The notes below the pieces were generated by a model. The model was not told the origin of the DNA, searched no databases, and saw only the letters and a program-made list of their open reading frames with translations. The position numbers and the translations under genes are program-made. From contig CAWZYM010000172.1 in the NCBI GenBank assembly GCA_963966185.1, positions 62,001-126,000 of the forward strand: a stretch of 64,000 bases of DNA. The letters run 5' to 3'. Origin of the DNA: Rhabditoides inermis. Taxonomy: Eukaryota > Nematoda > Chromadorea > Rhabditida > Rhabditidae. Below, piece by piece: positions 51,400-63,458 of the stretch (position 1 is its first letter; each line of letters begins with the position of its first letter).

Positions 51400-52995
51400 T
51401 TTTGCTGAGCAGTTTCACGTTACGAAGCATTTCTTCAAACAAATTAAAATTAAAACCTTCGCCCAAAAAGTGTTTGAGCGACAAAAACAAGCAAAATGTT
51501 TGAGCGACAAAAAATTCAACAATATAAATGAGTGATATGTAGATGTCCCACATCTCTCTTCGCGGATTCTATGAGTCTAGAGTCCTCTCCAATTCTCCAA
51601 GAGCACAATTTGTGCGCAAGAGTGTTGTATACGCTGTGGCAAACAATTTACTAGATTTGGAACATGTTGGATGACTAGGACATCGATCAAAGATTGCTTA
51701 CGTATGCTCCAAATTGCGCTGCTTGCGCGCTAGAAAGCATGTTTCTTCCAAAAAATCATCACTCGCCGAGGTACATATGTTTAGTGATATCCGTAAAAAG
51801 TGCCGAATTTTTGAAAATTTTCAAAAACAAAAAAAAACTGTATTATTCAAGTAAAACTTCAGAAGTTCACGAGCAGTATGTTAGAGAATGTGGCAGATTT
51901 AGTTATTCAATTAGTTTTGATCTGAGATCTTTTGTTACCGAAGTACGCCCACTCACAGTTTGTCACTAGTCAGTAATGATCTGCTAGTTTGCTATCTGCT
52001 ATCTGCTAGTTTGTATTTTGACAAAATTCGACTAAAAACTACTTGCCCCTGCAAAACAAGTCCATTTGTTTGATCGCCATTTTGTGAGAATCGGTTGTGC
52101 CGGCCGGTGAACGAATGACGCTTTGTTTTCGAGAATCGAGGGTTCACATCAAAATCGAGGAATAGCCGCGAGAGCGATAGCTACTTTGTTATACACCGCA
52201 GCACGTGAATCACTCAATATGGGCATCGAAAAGATGAACTATCGATTGATATCGATCGGTTTCAAAGAACATTGATTGAATGAAGGAACAGTGGTGTACG
52301 CCAAAACCGTGTTATGTTCAAATTACCGCGAAATCACAACGTTATGACGCATACACAACTTCATGCTACTCACTCTTTTTCGACAGACGCTTGATGAATG
52401 TGGCTTTGGGAACGGCTCCGAGAAGAGATCGACACATGAGAAGAAGCAACAACAGCCTGGAAGGGGCAGAAGGTATCATATGAAGAACTGAGTGACCGAT
52501 AACAGACGGGAACAGAACGACGGATAGACCGGGAAAGAGAGGAGGAAAGGGGGAAATGAACTGACCGCAACGCGAGACGAGCCATTGCGGAGAAATGACG
52601 GTCGGGGAATGAGAAGGCAGAAGGAGGAAGGACAAAGAGATGAGCAATGAACATGATTCGATTCGATTTTCAACTACTAACATCATTTCACCTTCTCTCA
52701 TTTCACTCAATCATTCTCGTTCCATCTCATTCTCACGCGTTCTCATTCCACGAGTCTTGGTGGCGCTGACCAGGGCCGGCTCGGGCGAGTCCGCGCCGCA
52801 CATCCTAAATAATTAAATCTTAATCGAACAAAAATTTCGATATTGCCAAACACTTCTTTTTAGAAACCCTATACACAATATTGTGATCAAAAAAATGTAA
52901 TGTTAGCTGTAACAAGCGTTCTTGGTCTGGAACGGATTCCAAGAGAGTGCGAGGATAGGCGCTTCTGCCTCGTATCTCGGTTCTGTCTATGCATA
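51400..52995. other. Upstream and intergenic region, 5' exon of the fusion gene probably here
   Basis: The signal-peptide exon of the receptor-like gene should lie here. Candidates such as MLSSAQAAQFGAY before GTAAGC near 51700-51745 could not be linked in frame. A fragment of the AATAGCCGCG(G/A)GAGCG repeat occurs at 52165. The rest shows no gene. Confidence 0.3.
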
Positions 52996-53027
52996 GCGCT
53001 TAATGCGGAAGAAGGGCTTGAGAACAT

Positions 53028-53420
53028 TCAGGATGCTCTGTCTCGGAGGCGCTGCGTGGCCTTCTCCGCGCTGAGTATCTTGTTAGCCTTGATGACGGGC
53101 TCCTGAACCGGATGCAGCTCGAAGATCCACACCATTGCGCCATTGACTGTGCGCTTGCACGCGTGTCCTCCGTGCTGTTGCTGCACCACATCGAACGCAT
53201 CTGGTCTCAGCACCACATATCTAAGAAGAAAAAGAAAAAAAGCTTTAATCTCCGTTTCTGCTTAAGTCAGCTTACCTGAGATCCAGCCTGTCGTCGAGAG
53301 GGATCAGCATGTCCAGCAGCTCCACCACTGGATATCCGCTGATCTGGATGATCCGTCCGAGCACAGATATGCCCTTCTCAAACTATCTCGGGTCCGCCGG
53401 TAGGTGGTACGCAGTTACCC
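53028..53420 (-). pseudogene. Unrecognised two-exon coding fragment
   Basis: Minus-strand exons FEKGISVLGRIIQISGYPVV...DDRLDLR and YVVLRPDAFDVVQQQHGGH...RDRAS join across a GTAAG...AG intron (53222-53276) with coding-like composition and a stop at 53028. An in-frame TAG precedes FEKG (after LPADPR), so the upstream part is broken or mis-spliced. I do not recognise the family. Confidence 0.35.
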
Positions 53421-55130
53421 TACAATGATTACTATTACGCGAGGAAATTTTACAAAAGGAATTCAATATAAAAATACAAAAAAAATAAGAAAAAATGTGA
53501 TGAAATGATTGAAAATTGAAAAATCCACTTCCGTGATGATTTTAGGACCCTGCACATCATAGTCGTTTCAAACGCGATCTGTCCGGCATTTGGAACCGTA
53601 GCAAAAAAGTTGAAAAAAATTTCGAATTTTTTGCTCAAACCTTGTATACTGTTCTCTAAAATTATCAAAAAAATGACAATTATCTGTTCACCTGCATCAC
53701 CAGCTATATAAGTGAAATACAGTGTGCTATACTGTGGTACACAGTCCACCAGTTCGCCCGGGGGACTACAACCACCGCGGTTCCACTGTAATCCCTGCGA
53801 TCTCTCGCTCCTCAGAGACTGATTTAATGCAAAATCGCCTGCGTTGCCGACCTCGACTCGTTGCGAATGCGGCGCTGGGTGCGTGTGAATACACAATATG
53901 AATATCTAGCTATACTTTCGCTTCCCATACGGCTGTACTGCTCTTGTGAATGGTTTGCACAATCTTTGTTGAATTGATTGACTGCATAACTCGGCTGTAC
54001 TCGCTCGCAGCGCTTGTTCAGCTGATGCTCCCGTTGCATCAATAAGACAATTCGGTGCTTTCCTCGCCTTTCTGCTATCATTTCCATCCCACAATCCAAT
54101 GATAATGTTCACCCGGTTACTGCTGTTCGCGGTCCTCGCCAGTTGCAGTACAAAATTGCTCATTCTCTGCCGTTGCAAAATAATGCGTTGGGCGGAAGAA
54201 ATGTTATAAAACCTGATAATATCGAAAGAATAGCACTTTTTCGATCTCAGATCGGACTCCGATAGACCCTGTACAGAGAGACACTCTACAGTGAAAAAGT
54301 CGCATTAATGAGCACGGCGGCGTCGCAACAGCTTCCATCTCTCGGGGCTCAGTCTCAGCTGCTCTTCTCGGTCTCGGTTGGTGAAGCTCCCACTTGGAGT
54401 GAACTCTTCTTGGTCCCTTTCATAATACACTTCTTTCTTATGAAAGCGAATGTGTGTGTGCAATAGTATATTTATCGTGGCATTTGATTGCCGATGTATT
54501 TGTGATCGTTTTGAGAGCAGGTTTGTGTTTATAGTTTATAGTTTAGTGTAGAAATAATAGTTTTTTGCATGTGCTTTTGTTGAATTAATATGAACCCAAA
54601 CAGAGCTACTTCACGATGGTACTTTAAAAATAGAATGAATGTCCTTTTGTTGAACTTCGAAGATTTTTTTCAAATATTAATGTATGTATCAATGTATCAT
54701 GTATTAGATGTACTGATAGATATTTAAAAAATCTACAGATAACAACCATAACAACAATACAACGCGTGTAAACGATTACGCAAATCATAAACAGTGTGCA
54801 CATTATCGCGCTCTCCCGCACACGCTCCCGAGAATCGAACCAATGAGCGCATGGGGGCGGGGCTTGTAAGCGGGTAGTTCAGCGAATCAGCGACCGGAAG
54901 CATACCATACAGACTTGCAGACCTAACCAGCATATTTTTGGTCTATTGATTCATGTTTTGGTTAGCTTTATAGTTGTTCAACGGACGATTTATAGACTAT
55001 ATCATGATATACTACTGAAATATTTAATATTTGAATGATTTATACCTATTTATTCATAATCTCATGTTCATGTACATATTGAGAATCATACCACTAGACG
55101 GACACATCAAAAGAAAACTAATCTGTCTCG
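53421..55130. other. Intergenic with repeat remnants
   Basis: Contains a decayed relative of the MITE at 13-389 (54510-54660) and a CCAAT/GC-box cluster (54838-54868). Frames such as 53450-53896 minus run through low-complexity sequence. No supported gene. Confidence 0.35.
54838..54868 (+). promoter_or_regulatory. CCAAT + GC-box cluster
   Basis: ACCAATGAGCGCATGGGGGCGGGGCTTG closely resembles the cluster at 2090-2116 in order and spacing. It may be part of a dispersed repeat or a promoter; no adjacent gene start could be shown. Confidence 0.35.
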
Positions 55131-55140
55131 TAGGCGTTCG

Positions 55141-55413
55141 CTGGTGGCACGTACGTGGCGCTGGCGATCATGTTTCGGTGGGGCATGTGGATTTTCTTCT
55201 TCACCACCTCATCTACTCATTCTACTCACCTCACTACTCACCTCACTCACCTCACCATCTACTCACCTCACTCATCTACTCATCTACAACTCCAACTACG
55301 CCAGCTGGTTCTTCGACCCGTTTTTCGGGATGTACCCCGTCAGTCGGTGCACGCTCAATGTAGCCTTTGCAAACAAGAAGGATGAAAAGTACACTAAATT
55401 TGAAGAGTCGTAA
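55141..55413 (+). pseudogene. Possible exons of an unidentified membrane protein
   Basis: GTYVALAIMFRWGMWIFFFTTS is a membrane-span-like exon. It is followed by a CTCAC-rich low-complexity stretch, then YNSNYASWFFDPFFGMYP and a stop at 55413 (ending KYTKFEES). The low-complexity part lacks good splice ends. I do not recognise the family. Confidence 0.3.
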
Positions 55414-55629
55414 CTAAGTCTACACTTCTCAAAAGTTTACAGTTTTGAAACACACGCAACTTGGGCAGAACCGAGGTACCTCACGTGAAATCTATCATTT
55501 ATAAACAAATGTACAAATGTTTTTAATGAAGAGTTCAAGGTGATGTTTAGAGCATTACGTACGCAAATCATTCACACATTTTCAACAACATAATGATCAT
55601 CACCGTCTCTATTTTCATATACAGGTAGG

Positions 55630-55677
55630 AATCTCTCTCTCTCTCTATCTCTCTTTCTCTGTCTCTCTCTCTCTCTC

Positions 55678-55745
<68 letters not shown>

Positions 55746-55762
55746 TTCTCTTTCTCTTATCC
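55630..55762. repeat. CT/GTCT microsatellite tract
   Basis: Alternating CT and GTCT runs. Immediately after it, TCTTCATTCCATTTCCTCCT is duplicated in tandem (about 55768 and 55801). Confidence 0.85.
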
Positions 55763-56391
55763 TCATGTCTTCATTCCATTTCCTCCTTCAGCTACCTCTG
55801 TCTTCATTCCATTTCCTCCTTCAGCTACCTCAAGTGTTTCACGCGTCCAAAGGAGCGTCTTCGAGAAAACACTACCAGGCGAATGATTAATAAAGACTAT
55901 GACTAGTGATACATAGCAAACACTAACACTCAAAACATAAAAAAAAACACATTTTTCGCTCCGAACCGAACGTGCAGTTTGAACTACCATTTATAAAAGT
56001 CATTTTTTTTTTCTGGCAGTAGGTCACTGGGTTCAATTTAGTGTACGGTGCAGATATTTGTTCAATCGGCTGCCATCTGCACCTTCCACGTGCTTGCTGC
56101 GTACATCTACCATCTACGTACACATGCAGGTAACACCTACCTACTAATATGACTTGAAATTACGGCGGAATCGTGGTAGTCACAAACTTGTTGCACACTT
56201 CTGTTTGCCTTGTGTTTGCCGATTCCGTCTTTCGACAACTGTTCTTCAAACTGTCATTCGACACGTATTGACGCGATTTGAGTATTGTGTTCTCTGTGAT
56301 TGTGACATTATGACTCCTTCGCCCTTTTCAGTTCTTTCACATTCCTTCGTGGCTGATAAATGTCGGACAGCTGTACTGGCAGTTCAGCCAC

Positions 56392-56413
56392 GGCGAGAGA
56401 GAGAGAGAGAGAT

Positions 56414-56456
<43 letters not shown>

Positions 56457-56543
56457 CAAGACAAATAGAGAGAGAGGGGGAAGGAAGGGAGAAAGAGAGA
56501 AAGAGAAAAAAAGAGAGAGAGAAAGAGAGAGAAAGAAAGAGAG

Positions 56544-56580
<37 letters not shown>
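56392..56580. repeat. GA microsatellite tract
   Basis: Long GAGA runs with AAAG interruptions. Frames through it are artefacts. Confidence 0.9.
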
Positions 56581-56581
<1 letters not shown>

Positions 56582-56624
56582 AAGGAGGGAGCTGGTCTTG
56601 TGTATGTTTTTTTTCAACCTCTAG

Positions 56625-56710
56625 GATCAGGAGCGGTGTTCTATCTCACTCTCAACAGAACGGTGCGACGGGGTGTTATCAAGAGATTCGGTCTTTTCTC
56701 CAAGAATAAG
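56625..56710 (+). pseudogene. Exon resembling the end of a nematode serpentine receptor
   Basis: After TTTTTTTTCAACCTCTAG the exon reads SGAVFYLTLNRTVRRGVIKRFGLF and ends at AAG before GTACAT. The pattern of a seventh-span end followed by LNRTVR and a basic helix is typical of rhodopsin-like chemoreceptors of nematodes. No other receptor exons were found upstream, where a GA microsatellite lies, so this is probably a remnant. Confidence 0.35.
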
Positions 56711-56750
56711 GTACATTTTCATTTAAAAAAAAACACAGTTTCAAAACACG

Positions 56751-57095
56751 TCAGCAAAAGCGCGATCGATGGGGATGTTGTTGATGATATTCTGCTGGTT
56801 CTGATGTGTACTGCTGAATACGCATAGTGTGACGGCGGGAGATCTTCTCCTGCGGTTTCTTAGAGGGGATCGGAGGATGTCGGGAGGGTGCCATCTGATG
56901 AGGCATAGAGTTTAGTGTTGGTTCGAAAAACGAGATGGCGTTAGTGTCATCGAAATGATCTAGAAAATCAGAGTCCAGCATCACCGTGCGTCGCGGGTTG
57001 TGAAATATAAATGACTCTCGAGTAATGCCCTGGGGGGCGGAGTTAGTGAAGCTCGCACGCTGATTGGATGTTGGAAGGAGTGGGCGGGGCCTCAA
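56751..57095 (-). CDS. Hypothetical open frame, possible exon
   Basis: A 114-codon minus-strand frame free of low-complexity sequence (contains FIFHNPRRTVMLDSDFLDHF and ISRRHTMRIQQYTSEPAEYH). No domain recognised and no splice partners fixed. It overlaps a CCAAT/GC-box cluster at 57028-57092, which argues against the first third being coding. Confidence 0.25.
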   Translation of the reverse strand: MRPRPLLPTSNQRASFTNSAPQGITRESFIFHNPRRTVMLDSDFLDHFDDTNAISFFEPTLNSMPHQMAPSRHPPIPSKKPQEKISRRHTMRIQQYTSEPAEYHQQHPHRSRFC

Positions 57096-57404
57096 CTGAC
57101 CGCAGAGGGAACACCATATCGAATTCGTTGTTGCTACCGAGCCGAGTGGTTTTCAATTTAAAGGTACACTAGCGACTAATTGTTGACTCGGAATGCTTGA
57201 AAAAATCTTATTAACCCAAATCTTAATCGATTTGTGACAAAGAACATTATCCGTTGCTTTCAAATGTTGCAACTCGCTGTTGCAACATTTTATTTCGAAC
57301 TCAAAATTGGTCTCGTCACGATTTCCATTCCGTTGAACTCTTTAATACTGCAGAAATGGCGGGAGAACACGTAATCCTAGACAAAATAAGCTCGCTCGCT
57401 TACT

Positions 57405-57475
57405 ATGTGGCTCTATGCGTGTGTGCGCTGTAGTGACACAGACCTCGGCGGTTCGAATCCTGTCTGCGGCAAATG
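57405..57475 (+). repeat. tRNA-like sequence
   Basis: GGTTCGAATCC is a perfect B box; the A box (GTGGCTCTATGCG) is poor. The tail CCTGTCTGCGGCAAAT is repeated at 57549-57564, so this looks like a SINE-like repeat with a duplicated end. Confidence 0.4.
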
Positions 57476-57989
57476 AAACTAAAAAATAAATAAAAATTAT
57501 ATAAAATATAAATTTTATAGTAACAATCCCATTAGAAATAACCATAAATCCTGTCTGCGGCAAATTTGCATGAGTGGTAAAGCGCGTTCAAGAGAGCTAG
57601 TTGCAGAATTGAGTGGCCACGGTTCCTTTTATAATGCCGTATGTAGCAGTGAGTGACAAGAAAATATTTGGCCAGAATGCTGAAAAATCGTTTCGTCTGC
57701 ATGTATGCACATGCCGATGGTGAGTGAATGAAAGATGCCATGCAATGAGAGATTACGGAATCACATATGCAAAGGACGCTTGGCTGGGCTGATCACTGAT
57801 GTGGCCGTGTCCAAGGATCTCATTTCTGAAGACAACCACCCCAACCTATGTACTCGTTCTATGAAATATAACCGTACATTGCATTTAATACTTTTCGTGT
57901 TCCTGTCACTCGATAAACAGTAAACGCTAATAAATTGGTCCCTCAAAATGGAAGTTTGAAACTGATTGGTTTCTCACACGTTCTCTCAT

Positions 57990-58190
57990 GATTTCATCAC
58001 ACCGCGCTCCCGCGGCTATTTCTCACTTGCAGATGTCGGGGTTGGTGATGATCATTTCACATCGCACGCTGGTCAACGGGTGGATCATAATCAGACGCGG
58101 CGCGGCCTTCTGTTTATTAATTTTATCGTTTCGTTTATTAATTTATCGTTTCGTGACGCATAAGGCATAAACGAATAAATATCGTCAACA
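57990..58190 (-). repeat. Empty-site relative of the MITE flanks
   Basis: Read on the minus strand this matches the sequence on both sides of the MITE at 11625-12120 (AATAAACAGA..GCCGCGCCGC, then TGCGATGTGAAATGATCATC and AATAGCCGCGGGAGCGCGGT) but has no element between them. It documents the pre-insertion state. Confidence 0.7.
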
Positions 58191-58441
58191 ATAGGCCAAT
58201 AGGCCCATGCCATGTACACTCTTTTTCTCTATCCACCCTAATTTGCGAACCCACTATATATATACACATATTTTAGTTCGAAAAACAGAAACAATATTCT
58301 CTGAGCTGGTTGGTTAATATTTGTATACAGTCATAATTATTTGTTGAGGACCTCTTTGCGCTTTTTGACAGTGTACGTGTGTAGTCAACGAGAATGAATA
58401 TAGAGAGAATGCATGAGTTTATTACATTGCCAAGAGTATGT

Positions 58442-60080
58442 TCATTCGAATATGGGGTAATTGGTCCACTGCGCAATGTGCACATGACTGTTTCGGTTGC
58501 GAAGAATCTTGATGTATCCTTTGTCTCCCCACATGCCCCAGCTGGAAATATTCACTCATCACCCCGGTCCGAGAATGAATCACAACGCTTCACCTGTTGC
58601 GGACGATCCAATAATCTCCATACTTGGCATCGGTACCATAACCAACGATTGCCACTGCGTGATCAACACCGTGGATCTTCGGATTGAATGAGTCATCGGA
58701 ATAAAAACCTTCCGAGTATGCGATCATATTATAAGCTCCTTGAGTATACATTGCTGCAGAAACCGGGCCTACGGTTGCTATAGTGTGCTGAAAGCAGCAA
58801 ATGAAAATCGTTGGAAAAATTAACCAATCATATTATTCTATGAATCACCATGAGTGCGATTTCGTCACCCTCGGGCAGAGAAACGTATTCTTTCACAAAC
58901 GCTCCCACGGTTCCGTTGGTGAGACACGTATTTCTCTGAAATCGAAAAAAACTGTCACATGTGTCGTTTATATAAATGAATAAAAAAGAAAGAGAAAATG
59001 TGTAGTGGAATTCTTGTAGGCAGAATCAATGAGACTGGTTGACGGACCTTTGTCATGATGTACTTGTATGAGTCGGCTTCGACGACTCCGTTACAAGACT
59101 CCATGGTGTATCGGTACGCCACGTCCAAGTTGCCCCCGCGAGCGCAGCCGCCATTCGGGGCACAGTCGAGCAAGTGTTGCTCGGAGAAGTCTTTGCGTGA
59201 CTTCTGCAACTCTTTCGTCAAGAGTAGACAAGCAGAGAGGCGTCACCTTGCTGATCGCCCACTGCGATTCGAGAGCAGCGACGGTGGCGAACGCCCAGCA
59301 GCTGCCACAATTGCCCTGATTCCGGATCGCACCTCAACACCAATGCATCTATATCAAACACGGAACACTCGGTAGACCGCCTCACCCACGACGTTCGGAG
59401 TATCCCGCCAGTCGACGTGCTTCGGAAGCGATGACACGTCGAATGTGTGAGCCAGAGGTCGGGCGTACAACGAACGCTTTGAACGCCTCTCTTCCATCGC
59501 TTTCTTCATCATCTCTTGGTCCAGTCCAGTGAGATGCTCCAGCTCTTCGGGTAACTGGAACCATACAGTGAGAGAGGGAGGGAGAGAGAGGGAGGAAGAG
59601 AGTGAGAGAGAGACCATGTCGGTGTACTGGTTGTGTGCCATCTTGAAGGAGCTGTACCCATCGTCGTATGCGAGGTTGTTCTCTTCGATCTCCACGGATC
59701 GCTCAATGAACGCCTGCATGTGGCGCTCGTCCGCTTTTCCACTGTGCTTCTTATCTGCAACCGCATTCTTTGAAGCCATGCTTGGCTCTCACTTACGAGT
59801 CAGACTCGTGTTTCTCTCGCCTATCACTCACTCCACTTCCTCTTGTAGGTTGGATAGTCGTCACGGGCCTTCCTCTCGACCATGGTCCGGTTGCAGTGTC
59901 GCGGGCCTCCCGGTCTGCCGCCGCCACGACGCACCACTCGGCCGTACCTCAACCGGTAGATTGGTACTGGAGAGGAGGAGGAGGGGGAGGGAGGACGAGG
60001 ACTGACTTGCGAGAGTGGCGGGACGCAGCGCAGAGGGCAGTCGCTGCCACTGCGAGGATGGTTGCCGCGAGAAGACGCAT
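58442..60080 (-). CDS. Cathepsin L-like cysteine protease, copy 5 (inverted)
   Basis: Intact reverse-strand copy, from ATG at 60080 to stop at 58442. Shares with copy 3 the ARPLAHTF, Q-before-WAISK and TQGAYNM variants and the altered intron before the active-site exon. One change in exon 2, in the propeptide region, separates it from copy 3. All catalytic residues kept. Confidence 0.85.
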
Positions 60081-61449
60081 GTCTCTGTCCGAGGACTCTT
60101 CACCCCACTACCCTCTCGCTCCTTATAAACACACACTTCTCAACACAAACTCGTTAAACTGTCGCCAACTGAAACACTTCTCTAACTCTCATCGTTTCAG
60201 CGCTATTTCCTTTTCTCTGATTCACTTGACAATGGAATTGAAAAGAAGCAGCTGTTTTATTGGGCATGTGGGCGACATATTCCAGAAAACCCTTTGTAAA
60301 ATCCAAATCCAATTATGAAAATGTATGAACCTCTCAGATCAGTGTTTTCTCTTGTCGTTTTCTGACAGTCCATGTATTCTTTGGCAACATTTGAATAGAC
60401 ATCGATATTTTATGGAGCTGTCGATGTCGAGATTCTATTATAAGCATTGTTACAATGTCTGACTCTCACCATTTTAACAAAATTTCTTTTTCTCTAACCA
60501 TTTTCAATGAAGTTGAAATCGGATTTATGAATATCGATTTCGATACTTACAGTTTCTTGAAGGATTACTGTACATATAGCTAGAGAGTGAGTAGACTAAC
60601 GAGGAGTGTAGTAAGTCTCACACTCTCGGACCAAATTGATAGATTACTGTAGTTAGGACCCTAGCCACCAACTTGTGGTGTCCGAATTTCCTAACATAAC
60701 TATACGTTTCTGGTACGAAAACGTACAGGGCTCGTTTTTCGCGTTCCTCTCACCCTACGCGGCGGTCAAAGACCGTGCTGTTGTGGCCTAGTGGCGAAAG
60801 CATATGCCCGTGAAAGGATAGTTGTAGAGTGTAGACTACATACAATAAAACGTATGTCACGTAACGGAACATTCACAAAACAATTTATCAGGTCACCTTA
60901 TTGATATTAGTTGTTAGTGGATAAGTACTTGTTCTATTCGTTTTTAGCGTTTCTCGGATTGCTCATTGTCAGGCGACAGCATTTTCCTCATGCCCTTTTG
61001 ATAATCTTTTAAACGATAAAAACTCTTATATCGTATATGAAGCATGAAGTTGAAATGTTGAAAGACCTTGATACTTCAAAAGAACTCAATATCAAACTCA
61101 CTCATCTAACGATAAAATCAGTCTCATATTTATCTTGTTTTTATATGTGTGATTGTTTTGTTTTACTTGGCAAGAGTTTATCTCTACAACCGTTTGGGAG
61201 TTGGAATCTAAAATCTCGACTACGCGCTACAATCGCGCTACAAAAGTGTGTCATAGTCACAGTTTGTACTCACAAAACAGTCAAATTTGCGCCTAACAGT
61301 TATCCTCCTGGTTGTTTGATATTTAGCCGGGTACAGACAGGTTGTTTCGGTGCTGTTTGTCATGAATCCATCCACATCGAGATACAACTGTCTCAATCAT
61401 TGCAGTGTTGCGAAATGTGGAATGGCAGCTCGACGTGTGTCAGTTGTCG

Positions 61450-61469
61450 TCAATCAGGGCGGGGCTTCG
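61450..61469 (+). promoter_or_regulatory. CAAT + GC-box composite upstream of C6 gene, copy 5
   Basis: TCAATCAGGGCGGGGCTTCG about 90-105 nt before the ATG at 61555, same position as in the other four copies. A TATTAAGG lies closer to the start (about 61512). Confidence 0.45.
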
Positions 61470-61554
61470 ATTTGAATAGTCAACAGGGCTCGTGTATTGT
61501 TGTGTGATTGTTTATTAAGGCAGTGGCGGACGAGGGAGGCATAGAGCGGCTTCG

Positions 61555-62766
61555 ATGCGGTCTGCACTCCTTCTTCTCTCGACGGCGGCTGCTGTGTGCG
61601 CACACAGCTACACCGCACACACCATCTTCAACAAAGACGCCACCGAATGCAAGCGGCCTTCCGATACCACCACGTCAGTATGTTCCTACTTACACCTACT
61701 ACATTCATCAACTGAGTGCCTTCAAGATACCATACATTCGAGCACCACTCAAACTCATGTGGGGCACGCTACATACATATGTAGATCGTTTGGAAAGTAT
61801 ATTCTAGAATCACCTCATTGTTGCGTGATTGATATATGAAAAGTGCGAATGTTTTCCAGATCTGCTCCTTCTCCTTCTGGAAAGACGTGTCGTTCTGGAG
61901 ACATCGATAACATACTCGTCGGAGCATGGCTGAAAGAAGATGTAAAGGTCAGTTATAGGAGTAGTTGGCAGGATACAAAACTACATGTTTAGATGGGAGG
62001 AGCGCATGAAATATCTCAGAAGATCTACTGTCATTCTAAATCACGCAACGACGCGTATGTCTACACAAAGGTTTCCAACCTGCAAACACATGATGACACA
62101 ATATATTGTTTAGGTGACAACTGACACTCGTGAAACGGAGTTCAAAGTTGGCGGATATCAACTGGAACTTGCTTGTGATAATGGTCAATGGAACTGGTAC
62201 TTCTACAACATTGATCCCGTCGAAGTTGACGTCACAAAAATGACATGTACCCAGAGTCAAGTCACCAAGTGCGTTTTAACTGAGAACTCATCATATATAA
62301 TATGAGTTTTTTTCAGAGCACCTCACAACATGTCTCCATCCGAAGGTGTGTACAAACATTACACGTCTCGATCTTTCTCACCCTTGTTTAGCTTGTCGCT
62401 CGTGTCGTATCGACGACGAATTCATGCTGATAGGAGGAACTACGATGGATAAACCGAATGTAAAGTGATCATTGTGTGTTCCTCAACAACTTGTTTAGGA
62501 TGCTTCTACTGGATGTATCAGCAGATCTTTCCGATGCAACCAAAAATTCCATTACATAGTGCGTTTTTTCATGTAATCTGGGTGTTTTGTGTCTCAAATT
62601 TGTCATTCAGACGCCTGACAAGGCTGGCGAGAGTTGGTTTGCCCGGACCAGAAACGGAGAGACGCTTCCCGCAACGATCACTTGTAACAGCGACGGAGTC
62701 TGGGTCGGAGACAACGGAGATTACGACGTGTATGGAATCAAATGCGGCGCTGGACCCAGCCTATGA
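61555..62766 (+). CDS. Secreted cysteine-rich C6-domain protein, copy 5 (inverted)
   Basis: Plus-strand copy with the same exons and cysteine pattern. It differs by R for K in ARTRNGE of the last exon. Intronic variants near 62275 and 62360 are shared with copy 4. Stop at 62766. Confidence 0.75.
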
Positions 62767-63236
62767 AACACTAATCACACTCAAATCACCTTTCCATAAA
62801 CACTTGCATTCATTTCATATCGCCGTGTTCAACAACAAAAATATGGAAAGTCTCAATTTTTTGGAGATACATGGGCTTATTGGCCTATTATTGACGATAT
62901 TTGATCGTTTATGCGTCACGAAACGATTATTAAAATGCATGTTGAACGAAAGTTCTTCGCGCGCGCAGTGATCAGGAGCAGACCGCTCGGAACGCATATT
63001 TTCTAATTCCCGCCACTCTTCGCTCTCTTCTCTTTGCATATTCTCTCGGGAAATCGATTATGCCCCTGTATTTTTTAAACAATATTTTTCCGCGAAGCAT
63101 CAGTGTACTTTGCATTTCAACTCGACTTGGCCAAGTTTAATGAGTTAGTCATCCTTTGGAGAAAGGCGGAAATAAGAGCCGTCGGAAGGAACGTACGTTG
63201 TGCACCACTGATCCTAAACAACTGCTAGGTGGACGA

Positions 63237-63239
<3 letters not shown>

Positions 63240-63286
<47 letters not shown>

Positions 63287-63300
63287 CTCTTTCTCTCTCA
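63240..63300. repeat. CT microsatellite at the edge of unit 5
   Basis: TCTC run equivalent to the one at 11150. Homology to the array stops inside it, so it may have been the recombination breakpoint. Confidence 0.8.
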
Positions 63301-63319
63301 CTGTCTCCTTGCTGTGCAG

Positions 63320-63458
63320 GCGTCAGTTGACGTACGAGAAGACGCGGGCGCCGTTGGAGGGTGAGAAGGCGGGGGCGGAGACGGATCCGTTCGCAGACGG
63401 CAACAAGTACAGGGACACTCTCGCCCCGGCTGCCAAGGAGCCAATGTCGACAATCCGG
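63320..63458 (+). CDS. Unrecognised exon
   Basis: After CCTTGCTGTGCAG the frame reads RQLTYEKTRAPLEGEKAGAE, continues FADGNKYRDTLAPAAKEP and ends MSTIR before GTCCGT. GC-rich third positions and clean splice ends look like real coding sequence. I do not recognise the family and no partner exon is visible in the window. Confidence 0.35.

Larger units (their letters stand above)
58222..63244 (-). repeat. Inverted segmental duplication, unit 5
   Basis: Reverse-complement copy of the protease/C6 module. The protease half is nearly identical to unit 3, the intergenic part matches units 1-3, and the C6 3' half shares unit 4 variants. No Helitron. It ends at a CT microsatellite, beyond which the sequence is unrelated to the array. 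Confidence 0.9.

Noticed and set aside
53450..53896. 148-codon minus-strand frame
   Set aside because: Ends in an AT-rich run (FFLFFLYFYIEF) and lacks splice signals or a recognisable domain.
56154..56827. 155-codon frame through the GA tract at 56360-56827
   Set aside because: Most of it is an RERE run from a microsatellite. Only the short receptor-like exon at 56625-56710 looks like protein.
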